Shown one piece after another: positions 38,998 to 48,760 of a stretch of DNA of 64,000 nt. The position numbers and the translations under genes were made by a program. The stretch spans positions 2,444,728 to 2,508,727 of the forward strand of contig NZ_SJPG01000001.1 in the NCBI RefSeq assembly GCF_007859715.1, given 5' to 3'. Numbering within the stretch: the first letter of the stretch is position 1; each line of letters opens with the position of its first letter. A model generated the notes under the pieces. It worked only from the letters and a program-made list of their open reading frames with translations, was not told where the DNA came from and made no database searches. Origin of the DNA: Rubinisphaera italica (GTDB lineage: Bacteria; Planctomycetota; Planctomycetia; Planctomycetales; Planctomycetaceae).

Positions 38998-40590
38998 ATG
39001 ATTAAACTGGCATGTCTTTTATTGACGATGCTGGCTGGCCTGGCTCAGGTCTGTCAGGCGGCTGAGCGTCCGAACATCCTGTTCCTGTTCGCTGATGACT
39101 GGGGCAAATATGCCGGAATCTATGCGGAAATTGAAGCGGCAGGGGGGATTAATGATGTCAGTTTCACTCCGAACATCGATCGCGTCGCTCGCGAGGGTGT
39201 CACGTTCACCAACGCGTATGTGAATGCCCCGAGTTGTACGCCCTGCAGAAGTTCTTTGCTTTCAGGGCAGTATTTCTTTCGAACGGGGCAGGGGGCCATT
39301 CTGCAGGGAGCGATTTGGGATCCTCAAATTCCCACTTACCCACTGCTGCTCGAAGATGCGGGATATCACATCGGCTTTACCTATAAGGTATGGAGTCCGG
39401 GGCGACCTGCCAATGCTGGATATGGCGGCAAGAAAAATGCTTATGCGAAAGCTGGTGGTCAGTTCAATGGCTTCAGTCAGACTGCAACCAAGCTCGTGCA
39501 GTCCGGTCAGTCGATTCAGCAGGCCAAGCAGACTTTGATGGATCAGGTCTCGGGGAATTTCGATTCCTTCCTGGCTGCTCAAGAGAACGATCAACCATTC
39601 TGTTACTGGTTCGGTCCTACGAACGTGCATCGAAAATGGATCGCTGGTTCGGGGAAGAAACTATGGGGCATCGATCCCAACACTCTGAAAGGGAAACTGC
39701 CACCATTCTTGCCGGATGTGCCCGTTGTTCGCGAAGATTTCGCCGATTATCTCGGCGAGGTAGCCGCTTTCGATGCTGCAGTGGGAGTGATTCTGAAACA
39801 ACTCGAAGAAAAAGGACTGACTGAAAATACGCTGGTTGTTATCAGTGGCGATCACGGAGCCCCGGGATTTCCTTATGGCAAATGTAATCTTTATGACTTC
39901 GGCACCAATGTCCCGCTGATTGCGAAATGGCCCGGTCACATTCCTGAAAATCGAGTCGTGACCGACTTCACTACCTTGATGGATCTGGCTCCGACATTCC
40001 TGGAAGCTGGTCAAGTCGATGTGCCGGAAGTGATGACTGGCAAATCTCTGCTGCCCGTGATAACGAGTACGAAAGCTGGCCGGGTTGATCCGACCAGAAA
40101 TCAGGCAATTACTGGTCGGGAACGGCACGTCGCCCAGGCGAGACAGGGAAACCTGCCTTATCCCCAACGAGCGATTCGCACGGATGACTACTTATATATC
40201 ATTAACTTTGCTGCAAATCGCTGGCCCATGGGCGATCCCGGACAGGTCGACAGTGAAACTCTTCCAACGACTGATCAGCTGACCAATGAAACCTTCGTGG
40301 CTTTTAGTGATATGGACGCCAGTCCTACAAAAGCCTGGATCATCGAACACCGCAACGAACCGCATGTCAAACCGTATTACGATTATGCGTTCGCCAGACG
40401 ACCGGGCGAAGAGCTTTATATCCTCAAAGACGATCCCGATCAGATTCACAATGTGGCCGGACAGGTCCAATATGCCGACATTCAAAAGCAATTGCATCAA
40501 CAACTGATGAATGTGCTCGAATCGACCAATGATCCTCGTGTGGTCGATGACGGCCGTACCTTTGAAAATCCGCCTTTTGCTGGCGAATAA
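38998..40590 (+). CDS. Exported type I sulfatase
   Basis: Hydrolyses sulfate esters, probably of polysaccharides. Start ATG 38998 gives a signal peptide ending [20 protein letters not shown], the usual sulfatase opening with the metal Asp pair. An earlier in-frame start would run through the REP repeat and is rejected. The formylglycine motif is CTPCR with Cys80, where the usual serine at the fourth position is Cys. Other ligands appear in [11 protein letters not shown]. The length of 530 residues is normal. Its location between sucC and sucD is unusual and probably results from insertion next to the REP pair. Carbohydrate sulfatases form large families in planctomycetes. Confidence 0.92.
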   Translation: MIKLACLLLTMLAGLAQVCQAAERPNILFLFADDWGKYAGIYAEIEAAGGINDVSFTPNIDRVAREGVTFTNAYVNAPSCTPCRSSLLSGQYFFRTGQGAILQGAIWDPQIPTYPLLLEDAGYHIGFTYKVWSPGRPANAGYGGKKNAYAKAGGQFNGFSQTATKLVQSGQSIQQAKQTLMDQVSGNFDSFLAAQENDQPFCYWFGPTNVHRKWIAGSGKKLWGIDPNTLKGKLPPFLPDVPVVREDFADYLGEVAAFDAAVGVILKQLEEKGLTENTLVVISGDHGAPGFPYGKCNLYDFGTNVPLIAKWPGHIPENRVVTDFTTLMDLAPTFLEAGQVDVPEVMTGKSLLPVITSTKAGRVDPTRNQAITGRERHVAQARQGNLPYPQRAIRTDDYLYIINFAANRWPMGDPGQVDSETLPTTDQLTNETFVAFSDMDASPTKAWIIEHRNEPHVKPYYDYAFARRPGEELYILKDDPDQIHNVAGQVQYADIQKQLHQQLMNVLESTNDPRVVDDGRTFENPPFAGE

Positions 40591-40643
40591 CTTACATCAA
40601 TAACATTTATTAACACACCTATTTTATATTACGGAACTGAATC

Positions 40644-41537
40644 ATGAGTATTCTTGTCGATCATGACACACGGATTATTACACAGGGAATCACCGGCAAA
40701 GCTGGTCTGTTTCACTCTCAACAGTGCCGGGCGTATGCTGAGGAATGTCGGCCTGGCGATGAGGTGATGGTCGGTGGTGTCACGCCGGGTAAAGGTGGTC
40801 AGGAGATCGATGGTTTTCCTGTCTTTAATACCGTTCGAGATGCGGTCGAGGCGACTGGTGCGAACACGTCTCTGATCTTTGTGCCTCCTCCATTCTGTGC
40901 TGATGCAATTCTCGAAGCCGCAGATGCGGGGATCGAATTGATCGTCGCGATCACTGAAGGAGTTCCCGTACTGGACATGGCTCGCGTGAGTCGAAAATTA
41001 ATGGATTATCCTTGCACATTGATCGGCCCCAACTGTCCAGGAATTATTACACCAGGCGTTGCGAAAATCGGAATTATGCCGGGCTATATTCACACGCCGG
41101 GGAAAATCGGTTTGATCAGCAAGTCAGGCACACTTACTTACGAAGCGACGTGGCAGTTGGGAAATCTTGGTATGGGACAATCGACCGCGATCGGAATTGG
41201 TGGCGATCCGATCATCGGTACTTCATTCATCGACCTGCTCGATATGTTCGAGGACGATCCGGATACCGAAGCGATTCTGATGATCGGCGAAATTGGTGGA
41301 ACGGCTGAAATCGATGCGGCTGATTATATCCGCGAGCACATTACCAAACCTGTCGGAGCCTTCATTGCCGGCAAAACCGCCCCTCCGGGCAAACGCATGG
41401 GACATGCCGGTGCGATTATTTCGGGAGGGAAGGGGACTGCCGACGAGAAAATCGAAGCCCTCGAAGCTGCTGGAGTCGTCGTCGCTCAAAGCCCTGCCGA
41501 TATGGGAGCAGCCGTCAAACGCGCGATGGAACAGTAA
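40644..41537 (+). CDS. sucD: Succinyl-CoA synthetase alpha subunit
   Basis: The partner of SucC, carrying the CoA-binding Rossmann domain and the phosphohistidine. Starts [21 protein letters not shown] as usual; the active site is [12 protein letters not shown], with His254 as the phosphorylated residue. The CoA-binding part contains [11 protein letters not shown]. 297 residues, normal. Probably shares a transcript with sucC despite the sulfatase between them, or has its own promoter in the sulfatase gene's end. Confidence 0.96.
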   Translation: MSILVDHDTRIITQGITGKAGLFHSQQCRAYAEECRPGDEVMVGGVTPGKGGQEIDGFPVFNTVRDAVEATGANTSLIFVPPPFCADAILEAADAGIELIVAITEGVPVLDMARVSRKLMDYPCTLIGPNCPGIITPGVAKIGIMPGYIHTPGKIGLISKSGTLTYEATWQLGNLGMGQSTAIGIGGDPIIGTSFIDLLDMFEDDPDTEAILMIGEIGGTAEIDAADYIREHITKPVGAFIAGKTAPPGKRMGHAGAIISGGKGTADEKIEALEAAGVVVAQSPADMGAAVKRAMEQ

Positions 41538-41552
41538 GCAGTCGTTGTCGTT

Positions 41553-41583
41553 GTAGGTTGGGTTAGAGAAGCACAACCCAACA
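41553..41583. repeat. GTAG-headed palindrome (GTTGGGTT family)
   Basis: GTAG followed by GTTGGGTT-AGAGAAGCAC-AACCCAAC and A. Same stem family as 27049-27083; 15 bases after the sucD stop. Likely REP element. Confidence 0.8.
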
Positions 41584-41598
41584 ATAACTTGCCTAAAA

Positions 41599-41627
41599 CA
41601 CTGCTGGGCAAACCAGCAGTGGGACAC
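41599..41627. repeat. CACTGCTGG palindrome
   Basis: A perfect 9-bp stem, CACTGCTGG-GCAAA-CCAGCAGTG, with a GGACACA tail like that of 23509-23534. It adjoins the preceding GTAG element, so two repeat families sit in one gap. Confidence 0.65.
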
Positions 41628-41671
41628 ATCAAGCGACATTTCGAATAAGACACACATCCGGGAGAAGAGCG

Positions 41672-42427
41672 ATGATAATTATCTCATCTGAAACAAAACT
41701 GTTGCGATTGCCAGTTGTAATTGCGATGTTGCTTTTTCTGCTGACGACAAGTGGACTTAAGGCGGAAGATAAAGAGATTCATTCAGCTGCGATTACTGGC
41801 AATGAGCCGGGATTTCGAGATTTGACGGCAGACGACTTTGTCAATGTCAATTGTGCGGAGGATACCTGGCAATGGAAAGAGGGCACCCTCTATTGCACAG
41901 GAATACCGACCGGCGTCTTACGCACAAAGAAGCACTTCACGAATTGTGAAATCGTTGCAGAGTGGTGTCATCGAAAACCGGGAGGGAATTCGGGAATCTT
42001 TCTGTGGGCGACTGATGAATCGATCGAGAAGTTGACCAGTGCAGGAAAGCCAGGTTTACCGCACGGAGTCGAGGTTCAGATACTCGATCTGGATTACGGG
42101 CCGCAATACGAAGCACGGACTGGGAAAAAAGGAGACTGGTTCACCTCACACGGAGATATCTTTCCGGTTGGCGTCACAAAGATGACATTGTTCGAGCCTC
42201 TTTCCCCGAATGGTAGCCGGAGTTTTCCGTCAGAGAATCGCAGCCGCGGGGATAATGAGTGGAATCATTATTACGTGCGAGCGATTAATGGAGAGGTCCG
42301 TTTGTGGGTGAACGGTGGTGAAGTTTCCGGGGGAAAAGATTGTCAGCCCGCTTCTGGATACATCTGCCTGGAATCCGAAGGGGCTCCGATTGAGTTTCGG
42401 AAATTACGAATCCGGGAATTGCCGTAA
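41672..42427 (+). CDS. Exported DUF1080 (3-keto-disaccharide hydrolase-like) protein
   Basis: A signal peptide (residues about 8-31, ending LKA-EDKE) precedes a concanavalin-like DUF1080 domain: FRDLTADDFVNVNC, TLYCTGIPTGVLRTKKHF, GGNSGIFLWA and the closing GYICLESEGAPIEFRKLRI. Members hydrolyse or bind 3-keto-glycosides or other carbohydrates; the family is expanded in planctomycetes. Length 251. It lies between sucD and the sdh operon without obvious functional relation to either. Confidence 0.85.
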   Translation: MIIISSETKLLRLPVVIAMLLFLLTTSGLKAEDKEIHSAAITGNEPGFRDLTADDFVNVNCAEDTWQWKEGTLYCTGIPTGVLRTKKHFTNCEIVAEWCHRKPGGNSGIFLWATDESIEKLTSAGKPGLPHGVEVQILDLDYGPQYEARTGKKGDWFTSHGDIFPVGVTKMTLFEPLSPNGSRSFPSENRSRGDNEWNHYYVRAINGEVRLWVNGGEVSGGKDCQPASGYICLESEGAPIEFRKLRIRELP

Positions 42428-42599
42428 GCCAGTCAAAAAATTCCTGACTGACTCAAAATGCGACATTTTGGCTTGGTTTGCACCTTCGTTGATTGCTTCT
42501 ATACTAACCTGTCATAGCGAGTGAAACATCTTCTGAGAATCACTCGTTGTCAATCCACTTAATACACATCCACTCCTCTCAATCGAATCGCTAACGACC

Positions 42600-43421
42600 A
42601 TGGCCTGGGTAACCGACGCTGTTAAATCCTCGATTGGCAAGAAATTACTGATGGCCTGCACAGGCTTTCTGCTGTGCGGCTTCCTGGTCATGCATTTGCT
42701 CGGCAACCTGCTGATGTATGTTGGTCCAGATACATATAACAATTACGCTCATGCGCTGCATTCCCAGGAAATGCTGATTAAGGTCGCTGAGTTTGGTCTA
42801 TTGATACTGTTTGCCATTCATATCTGGCTCGGGTTTGAAACGAACTTGGAAAACCGGGAGTCTCGCAAGAAACGATACGCGGTTAAAAAGTCGAAAATTC
42901 CAGATCGTAAAGTCCCCTATTTCATCTCTCCAGAGAATTACATGCTGTTTACGGGTGTGATTGTCTTTATCTTCCTGTTAATCCACCTGGGTGATTTCAC
43001 TTTCAACATCACGATGCCTGATAAAATTGAAGGCCGAGAACCATTTGACAAAGCAATTATTATCATGCGGTCTCCGCTCTCTACGATCAGTTACATCATC
43101 GGTGTTCTGTTGCTCGGTTGGCACTTGTCTCATGGAGTAACGAGCATGTTTCAAACGCTCGGTCTGAAACATCCCAAGTATGATCCACTAACAAAAACAA
43201 TTGGACCTGTCTTCGCGATTATTATTGCAGTTGGTTTTGCCAGCTTTCCAATTTACGCTTGGCTGAGTCCTTACGATCCTTACGCCACTCCTGGTGTTGA
43301 AGAACATCAGGAGAAATTACATTCAAAATCGCTTTCTGATTTGAAAGCTCCACTCTGCATTTTTACACCTGCGACGATAGAGCCTCATTCCGGTTGGGCG
43401 AAAACGATCAATCGCGTTTAA
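42600..43421 (+). CDS. sdhC: Succinate dehydrogenase cytochrome b558 subunit
   Basis: Membrane anchor of succinate dehydrogenase/fumarate reductase of the five-helix, single-polypeptide type seen in Bacillus and Bacteroidetes (TIGR02046-like). Five hydrophobic segments at about 15-40, 58-82, 116-138, 160-183 and 201-223 carry histidines likely to ligate haem (for example in [23 protein letters not shown] and GWHLSHGV). Directly upstream of sdhA and sdhB. Menaquinone is the usual partner of this type; that is from family knowledge. Confidence 0.88.
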   Translation: MAWVTDAVKSSIGKKLLMACTGFLLCGFLVMHLLGNLLMYVGPDTYNNYAHALHSQEMLIKVAEFGLLILFAIHIWLGFETNLENRESRKKRYAVKKSKIPDRKVPYFISPENYMLFTGVIVFIFLLIHLGDFTFNITMPDKIEGREPFDKAIIIMRSPLSTISYIIGVLLLGWHLSHGVTSMFQTLGLKHPKYDPLTKTIGPVFAIIIAVGFASFPIYAWLSPYDPYATPGVEEHQEKLHSKSLSDLKAPLCIFTPATIEPHSGWAKTINRV

Positions 43422-43483
43422 AACAATTTTGATCAGCTCTGTATCATTGCAATTTTTTTATTCCATCTGGATTACATGAAATC

Positions 43484-45400
43484 ATGTCCCTGTTGCAATC
43501 CAACGTTCCCGAAGGTCCCATAGCCGAAAAGTGGACCCGACATAAAAACGAACTGAAACTTGTTGCTCCGAACAACAAGCGAAAGTACGAAATCCTAGTG
43601 ATCGGTACAGGTCTCGCCGGTGCCTCAGCCGCAGCTTCACTGGGGGAACTGGGATATAACGTGAAAACGTTCTGCTATCAGGATTCCGCTCGTCGTGCTC
43701 ACAGCATTGCGGCTCAGGGGGGAATAAATGCGGCTAAGAATTATCCCAACGATGGCGATTCCGTCTGGCGGCTGTTCTATGATACCGTCAAAGGGGGCGA
43801 CTATCGTTCGCGTGAAGCTAATGTTTATCGTTTAGCGGAAGTCTCAGCCAACATCATCGATCAATGTGTTGCTCAGGGAGTCCCTTTCGCCCGCGAATAT
43901 GGCGGATTACTGGCCAACCGCACCTTCGGAGGAGCTCAGGTCTCGCGAACCTTCTATGCTCGCGGCCAAACTGGTCAGCAATTATTACTCGGTGCTTACT
44001 CAGCTTTGATGCGTCAGGTCAATAAAGGCAAAGTTCAGAATTTTGCCCGTCGTGAAATGCTAGATCTGGTCAACATCGACGGAAATGCCCGGGGTGTAAT
44101 TGTCCGTAACATGGTGACTGGCAAACTCGAACGCTATGTCGGAGATGCCGTTCTACTTTGTACGGGAGGATATGGAAACGCCTACTACCTGTCTACAAAC
44201 GCTATGGGCTGCAATGTGACGGCAGCCTGGCGATGTTACAAACGAGGTGCCTACTATGCCAATCCCTGTTACACACAGATTCATCCAACGTGTATTCCCG
44301 TTTCAGGCGATTATCAATCCAAACTGACACTGATGAGTGAATCCCTTCGAAACGATGGACGTGTCTGGGTCCCAAAAGATGTGAATGATAAACGTTCTCC
44401 CGAGCAAATTCCGGAAGCGGATCGTGATTACTATCTAGAACGTCGTTATCCGGCATTCGGAAACATGGTGCCACGCGACGTCGCTTCCCGAGCCGCTAAA
44501 GAACGCTGCGATGAAGGATTTGGCGTGAATGAATCGGGCAGGGCAGTCTACCTCGATTTCAAGCGGGCCATTGCCGAACAGGGACAAAAGGCCATTGAAG
44601 CCAAGTACGGCAACTTGTTCCACATGTATCGCAAGATTACAAACGAAAATCCCTACGAAGTGCCGATGAAAATTTACCCAGCCGTGCATTATACGATGGG
44701 TGGACTGTGGGTCGATTACAACCTGCAAAGCACAATTCCGGGTCTATACGTTTTGGGTGAAGCGAACTTCTCCGATCATGGAGCGAACCGACTTGGAGCC
44801 TCGGCTTTGATGCAGGGACTGGCCGATGGGTATTTCGTCGCTCCTTATACCGTTGGTCATCATCTGGCATCAAACAAATTGGAAAAAGTAGACACGAACA
44901 ATCCTGCTTTCGAGCAGGTCGAATCGGAAGTACAAGGGAGGATCGATAAATTCCTCTCGATTAAAGGTTCTCGTTCAGTAGACAGTTTCCATCGCGAACT
45001 CGGTTTAGTCATGTGGGACAACTGTGGCATGGCTCGTAATGCAGCTGGTCTGCAGGCGGCTATTGAAAAAATCCAGAGTATCCGCTGGGAGTTCTGGGAA
45101 AATGTCCATGTGACTGGTTCAGGTCATCAACTCAACATGGAACTGGAAAAAGCTGGTCGTGTTGCCGACTTCCTGGAATTCGGCGAACTGCTTGCGCGTG
45201 ATGCTTTGGCACGTGAAGAATCGTGTGGAGGCCACTTCCGGGAAGAACATCAGACTCCAGAAAATGAAGCGAAAAGAGACGATGAGAACTTCGCACACGT
45301 AGCGGCCTGGGAATACCAGGGAGACAATGCCGAACCGACTCGTCATCAGGAAGAACTTAACTTTGAAAACGTCAAGCTGACACAAAGAAGTTACAAGTAA
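43484..45400 (+). CDS. sdhA: Succinate dehydrogenase flavoprotein subunit
   Basis: Oxidises succinate to fumarate with covalently bound FAD. The FAD fold begins [20 protein letters not shown] (residues 38-57), and the histidyl-FAD residue is His73 in [10 protein letters not shown]. Substrate-site segments YHTMGG-like ([11 protein letters not shown]) and [15 protein letters not shown] are present. The length of 638 matches the Bacillus-type SdhA. It is followed by sdhB after a 146-base gap containing a large inverted repeat. Confidence 0.96.
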   Translation: MSLLQSNVPEGPIAEKWTRHKNELKLVAPNNKRKYEILVIGTGLAGASAAASLGELGYNVKTFCYQDSARRAHSIAAQGGINAAKNYPNDGDSVWRLFYDTVKGGDYRSREANVYRLAEVSANIIDQCVAQGVPFAREYGGLLANRTFGGAQVSRTFYARGQTGQQLLLGAYSALMRQVNKGKVQNFARREMLDLVNIDGNARGVIVRNMVTGKLERYVGDAVLLCTGGYGNAYYLSTNAMGCNVTAAWRCYKRGAYYANPCYTQIHPTCIPVSGDYQSKLTLMSESLRNDGRVWVPKDVNDKRSPEQIPEADRDYYLERRYPAFGNMVPRDVASRAAKERCDEGFGVNESGRAVYLDFKRAIAEQGQKAIEAKYGNLFHMYRKITNENPYEVPMKIYPAVHYTMGGLWVDYNLQSTIPGLYVLGEANFSDHGANRLGASALMQGLADGYFVAPYTVGHHLASNKLEKVDTNNPAFEQVESEVQGRIDKFLSIKGSRSVDSFHRELGLVMWDNCGMARNAAGLQAAIEKIQSIRWEFWENVHVTGSGHQLNMELEKAGRVADFLEFGELLARDALAREESCGGHFREEHQTPENEAKRDDENFAHVAAWEYQGDNAEPTRHQEELNFENVKLTQRSYK

Positions 45401-45436
45401 ACAACACTGTTATTTCATTCATAAAATTTTATTGAT

Positions 45437-45527
45437 CGAAAGCGGAAACGGGAAAGCGGAAAGCCGAATTAAAGTTTCAGTGGCTGAATCTAAACTTCGG
45501 CTTTCCGCTTTCCGCCCTCGGCTTTCG
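45437..45527. repeat. Long imperfect inverted repeat between sdhA and sdhB
   Basis: The arm 45437-45477 (CGAAAGCGGAAACGGGAAAG then CGGAAAGCCGAATTAAAGTTT) pairs with 45492-45527 over most of about 36 bases, giving a long stem with a 14-base loop. The CGGAAAGC unit is repeated within the arm. Located 37 bases after the sdhA stop and 20 before sdhB. Confidence 0.75.
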
Positions 45528-45546
45528 TAAACTTCAGGATCTTGTC

Positions 45547-46299
45547 ATGAAACTGACACTCCACATCTGGCGACAGTCAAATACGGAAACTAAGGGCGAG
45601 TTCAAAACTTATGAACTTCCTGATGTCTCTGAACACATGTCGTTTCTGGAGATGCTCGATGTTTTGAACGAAAAACTGATTTCTCAGAACGAGGAACCAG
45701 TCGCATTCGATCACGATTGCCGTGAAGGGATTTGCGGTTCTTGCAGTATGATGATTAACGGTCAGGCTCACGGTCCCGACCTCGAAACGACTGCCTGTCA
45801 GTTACATATGCGGAAATTTAAAGACGGGGACGAAGTCTGGATTGAGCCATGGCGAGCCGATGCGTTTCCAGTATTAAAAGACTTGGTCGTTGATCGTTCT
45901 GCGTTTGATCGCATCATGCAGGCTGGTGCATTTGTTTCCGTGAACACGGGTAATGCTCCTGACGCCAATTCGACTATCGTACCTAAAATGAATGCCGATC
46001 TGGCATTTGATGCGGCCACATGTATTGGCTGTGGAGCTTGTGTTGCGGCGTGCAAAAATGCATCAGCGATGTTATTCGTCTCCGCCAAAGTCTCACAGTA
46101 TGCTCTTCTGCCACAGGGGGATCCGGAACGCAAAACGCGTGTGCTGCGGATGGTGGCTCAAATGGATAAAGAAGGCTTCGGTGGTTGTTCGAATACCAAT
46201 GAGTGTGAAGCGGCTTGTCCAGCCGGGATTAGTGTCAATAACATCGCCCGATTGAATCGTGAATATGTCAAAGCCACATTGACGTCACGCGAATCCTAA
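45547..46299 (+). CDS. sdhB: Succinate dehydrogenase iron-sulfur subunit
   Basis: Passes electrons from SdhA to the quinone site. The 2Fe-2S cluster is bound by [12 protein letters not shown] and a later Cys (TTACQLHM). The two further clusters use [15 protein letters not shown] and the Cys residues in [18 protein letters not shown]. Length 250, the Bacillus/Bacteroidetes form. Third gene of the sdhCAB operon. Confidence 0.95.
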   Translation: MKLTLHIWRQSNTETKGEFKTYELPDVSEHMSFLEMLDVLNEKLISQNEEPVAFDHDCREGICGSCSMMINGQAHGPDLETTACQLHMRKFKDGDEVWIEPWRADAFPVLKDLVVDRSAFDRIMQAGAFVSVNTGNAPDANSTIVPKMNADLAFDAATCIGCGACVAACKNASAMLFVSAKVSQYALLPQGDPERKTRVLRMVAQMDKEGFGGCSNTNECEAACPAGISVNNIARLNREYVKATLTSRES

Positions 46300-46303
46300 A
46301 AGT

Positions 46304-46368
46304 GTAGGGGATGCTTTGCGTGCCATTAAATATCCGTGCTTTTACCTTGGTTCGCAGAGAGTCCCTAC
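46304..46368. repeat. Facing GTAGGG-headed units
   Basis: GTAGGGGATGCTTTGCGTGCC at 46304 faces a reverse-strand GTAGGGACTCTCTGCG unit ending at 46368. The palindromes are decayed, but both GTAG heads point inward from the outside like a REP pair. Lies between sdhB and gcvT. Confidence 0.55.
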
Positions 46369-46412
46369 AATAAGATCCAGCAGAGCAATTTTCTTTGACG
46401 AATGAGACGCAG

Positions 46413-47504
46413 ATGAAGACTTCTTTGATCGAATGGCATCGCGCTCATCAGGCTCGACTCGTCGAATTTGCTGGCTGGGAAATGCCAATTCAGTATTCAA
46501 CGATCGTGGAAGAACATAACGCAGTTCGTCTTCAGGCAGGGTTGTTCGATATTTCCCATATGGGGCGACTCTACATTGGGGGAGCCGATGCAGAAGCCTT
46601 TTTGAACTGGGTCGTCACGATCGATGTTTCGCGGCTCTCGCCAGGACGAATCCGCTATGCCTTGGCAACGAACGAGCAGGGGGGGATTCGCGATGATGTT
46701 CTCGTATACCGTCTGGAGAATGAATTTCTCGTCGTCGTTAATGCCTCGAATCGGGAAAAGATCGTCGAGTTCTGGAATACTCAATCCCAAAAATTTTCCG
46801 ATGTACAGATCGATGACCAAACTCTAGAGACATCCATGATTGCTGTTCAGGGGCCCAAGGCTGTCGACATCATTCGTCAGGATTTTCCGCAAGCAGCTGA
46901 TTTGAAGTATTACCATTCGGTTCAGGAATCAGGGCAGGGGGGAGACTTTCTAATAAGCCGGACCGGATACACGGGAGAAGATGGATTTGAATTCATCGGC
47001 TCCCCTGATGAAATCAACGCAATCTGGTCTCATTTTTATGAGCAGAATCAGCCAACACTGCAGGCCTGCGGTTTAGGATGTCGGGATACTTTGCGACTTG
47101 AAGCCGGTATGCCGCTCTATGGTCACGAGCTCTCAGAAACAATTGATCCTCTTTCTGCAGGGTTGAAATTCGCAGTCTCACTTAAAAAAGAGAGTTTCCT
47201 GGGGCAGAAACAGATTGTGTCAAAGTCCGAAGAGGGGTTAGAGAAACAGCGGGTCGGACTGGAGCTGGAAGGGCGTCGAATCGCCCGAGAAGGAGCGACG
47301 GTCGAAACTGCGGATGGGCAAACGATAGGGGAAGTGACATCAGGTACATTCTCGCCAACCCTCGAAAAATCGATAGCTATGGCTTATGTGCCCTCACAGT
47401 CAGCTGTAATCGGCACAAAGCTCCTGATTAATATACGCGGTAAAACTCACCCTGCTATCGTGACATCTCTCCCGTTCTACCAAAGATCATCTGTCACGGG
47501 ATAA
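46413..47504 (+). CDS. gcvT: Glycine cleavage system aminomethyltransferase (T protein)
   Basis: Transfers the methylene of glycine to tetrahydrofolate in the glycine cleavage system. Start at ATG 46413 (MKTSLIEWHRAHQARL) matches the family beginning; a TTG at 46395 would add six residues. AGWEMPIQYSTIVEEHNAVR, FDISHMGRL and GLGCRDTLRLEAGMPLYGHE are typical GcvT segments, and the C-terminal barrel GEVTSGTFSPTLEKSIAMAYV is complete. The other gcv genes are not in the window, so this is either the isolated T gene or the start of a cluster broken here. No glycine riboswitch was recognised upstream. Confidence 0.93.
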   Translation: MKTSLIEWHRAHQARLVEFAGWEMPIQYSTIVEEHNAVRLQAGLFDISHMGRLYIGGADAEAFLNWVVTIDVSRLSPGRIRYALATNEQGGIRDDVLVYRLENEFLVVVNASNREKIVEFWNTQSQKFSDVQIDDQTLETSMIAVQGPKAVDIIRQDFPQAADLKYYHSVQESGQGGDFLISRTGYTGEDGFEFIGSPDEINAIWSHFYEQNQPTLQACGLGCRDTLRLEAGMPLYGHELSETIDPLSAGLKFAVSLKKESFLGQKQIVSKSEEGLEKQRVGLELEGRRIAREGATVETADGQTIGEVTSGTFSPTLEKSIAMAYVPSQSAVIGTKLLINIRGKTHPAIVTSLPFYQRSSVTG

Positions 47505-47624
47505 AGACTTGCGAAAGCTTATTTCTTAGGAAATAATCTTTTAACTCGTATACTGAACATCAGAAACTGTATTGTTTCTGAAATTCAATTAATCATCCCG
47601 CTCAATTCTTTCGACTCCCGCACC

Positions 47625-48446
47625 ATGAAAAGATTTGAAGATTCAGCCGCTATTATTACCGGCCCCAGTGATCAGGGGATTGGTGGAGCTATTGCTGAGA
47701 GACTGGCTGATGAAGGTGCAGATTTGATTTTATTTGGTCTTGATAAGCCAACCCGTCTCATCAAACGTCTGGTTCGTCGCGGTACTTCGGTCTGCTGGCA
47801 TAGAGTCGATGTGACAAATTCTCAGATGATTCAGGAAGCCGTTACTTGCTGTTATGAGGAACTGGGGCACATTGAGATTCTGGTCAATAATGCCGGTGTG
47901 GAATTCTCAAAGAAATTCGAAGAGATTGAAGATGATGAGTGGGATAAGCTGATTTCCGTCAACTTGACAGGGGCAATGAAAATGACTCGTGCGGTTTTGC
48001 CCTTTTTAACAGAGCAGGGCGGAGTCATTATTAATATTGCTTCAGTCCTGGGAATGGCAGGATGCCCAGGGTTTCATGCTTATTCTGCTTCAAAAGCTGG
48101 TTTAATTGGCATGACACAGTCTTTAGCCTTGGAAATTGCCCCTTACGGACAGCGTGCAGTGTGTGTGTCACCAGCCATCGTACAGACTCCGATGGCTCAC
48201 AAACACAGTGCCGATTTAAGTTCGGAAGCGTGGCAAAAACTGGAAGATGCTCATCCTCTCGGGATTGGAAGACCTCAGGATGTGGCAGATGTTGTTGCTT
48301 TTCTAGCTTCCCATGAAGCCCGCTGGATGACGGGAATGTCTATTCCTTTGGGGTGGATTCCTTCTTTTGGTCTACCTGCACCGACAAATTCTTCGATGAT
48401 TCACTCATCAGAACTTCGCAAAAAGCCGGTGATTTCCACCAAATAA
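47625..48446 (+). CDS. Short-chain dehydrogenase/reductase, FabG-like
   Basis: A classical SDR. The nucleotide motif is TGPSDQGIG (residues 12-20), then NNAG at 88-91, and the catalytic set Asn113, Ser140, Tyr153 and Lys157 (HAYSASKAG) is complete. Similar to 3-oxoacyl-ACP reductases, but the last 30 residues diverge (LGWIPSFGLPAPTNSS...), so the substrate is not certain. The length is 273. It stands alone between gcvT and a kinase gene. Confidence 0.85.
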   Translation: MKRFEDSAAIITGPSDQGIGGAIAERLADEGADLILFGLDKPTRLIKRLVRRGTSVCWHRVDVTNSQMIQEAVTCCYEELGHIEILVNNAGVEFSKKFEEIEDDEWDKLISVNLTGAMKMTRAVLPFLTEQGGVIINIASVLGMAGCPGFHAYSASKAGLIGMTQSLALEIAPYGQRAVCVSPAIVQTPMAHKHSADLSSEAWQKLEDAHPLGIGRPQDVADVVAFLASHEARWMTGMSIPLGWIPSFGLPAPTNSSMIHSSELRKKPVISTK

Positions 48447-48760
48447 TTCGGTTATCCTTCTCCGAAAATGCTTTTTCTACGTATTTGCCCTGTCCGATAC
48501 CGCAGCCTAATGCACGTTGATTTTGTGCGCAGCCGCTATTTCTCTCAATCGACACTTTCGACAGGCACTTTGTTTGTCGTATAATCAATTAAGTTGTATT
48601 GGGCAATTTTAAGGAATTGTGCCAAACGGAATGATCGTTGAATCTCAGCAAGCTGTTCAGCATTTCCTGAAATGATCGTTTGTCCGGATTGCGATTGACG
48701 AAAAATTGTAATGACTCGAAATCGGCTCACGAGATAGCCTGATTTTGAAGTAGCGGCTCA
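48447..48760. other. Intergenic region upstream of the second kinase
   Basis: About 315 bases without a supported gene. It contains a sigma-70-like TATAAT at 48580-48585, listed separately. Both strands give short open frames but none is convincing. Confidence 0.4.
48557..48585 (+). promoter_or_regulatory. Possible sigma-70-type promoter
   Basis: TTCGAC at 48557-48562 and a perfect TATAAT at 48580-48585, spaced by 17 bases. The -35 match is weak. It would start transcription about 165 bases before the kinase gene. Confidence 0.25.

Noticed and set aside
46300..46412. Glycine riboswitch before gcvT
   Set aside because: The gap holds facing GTAGGG units and no recognisable glycine aptamer core.
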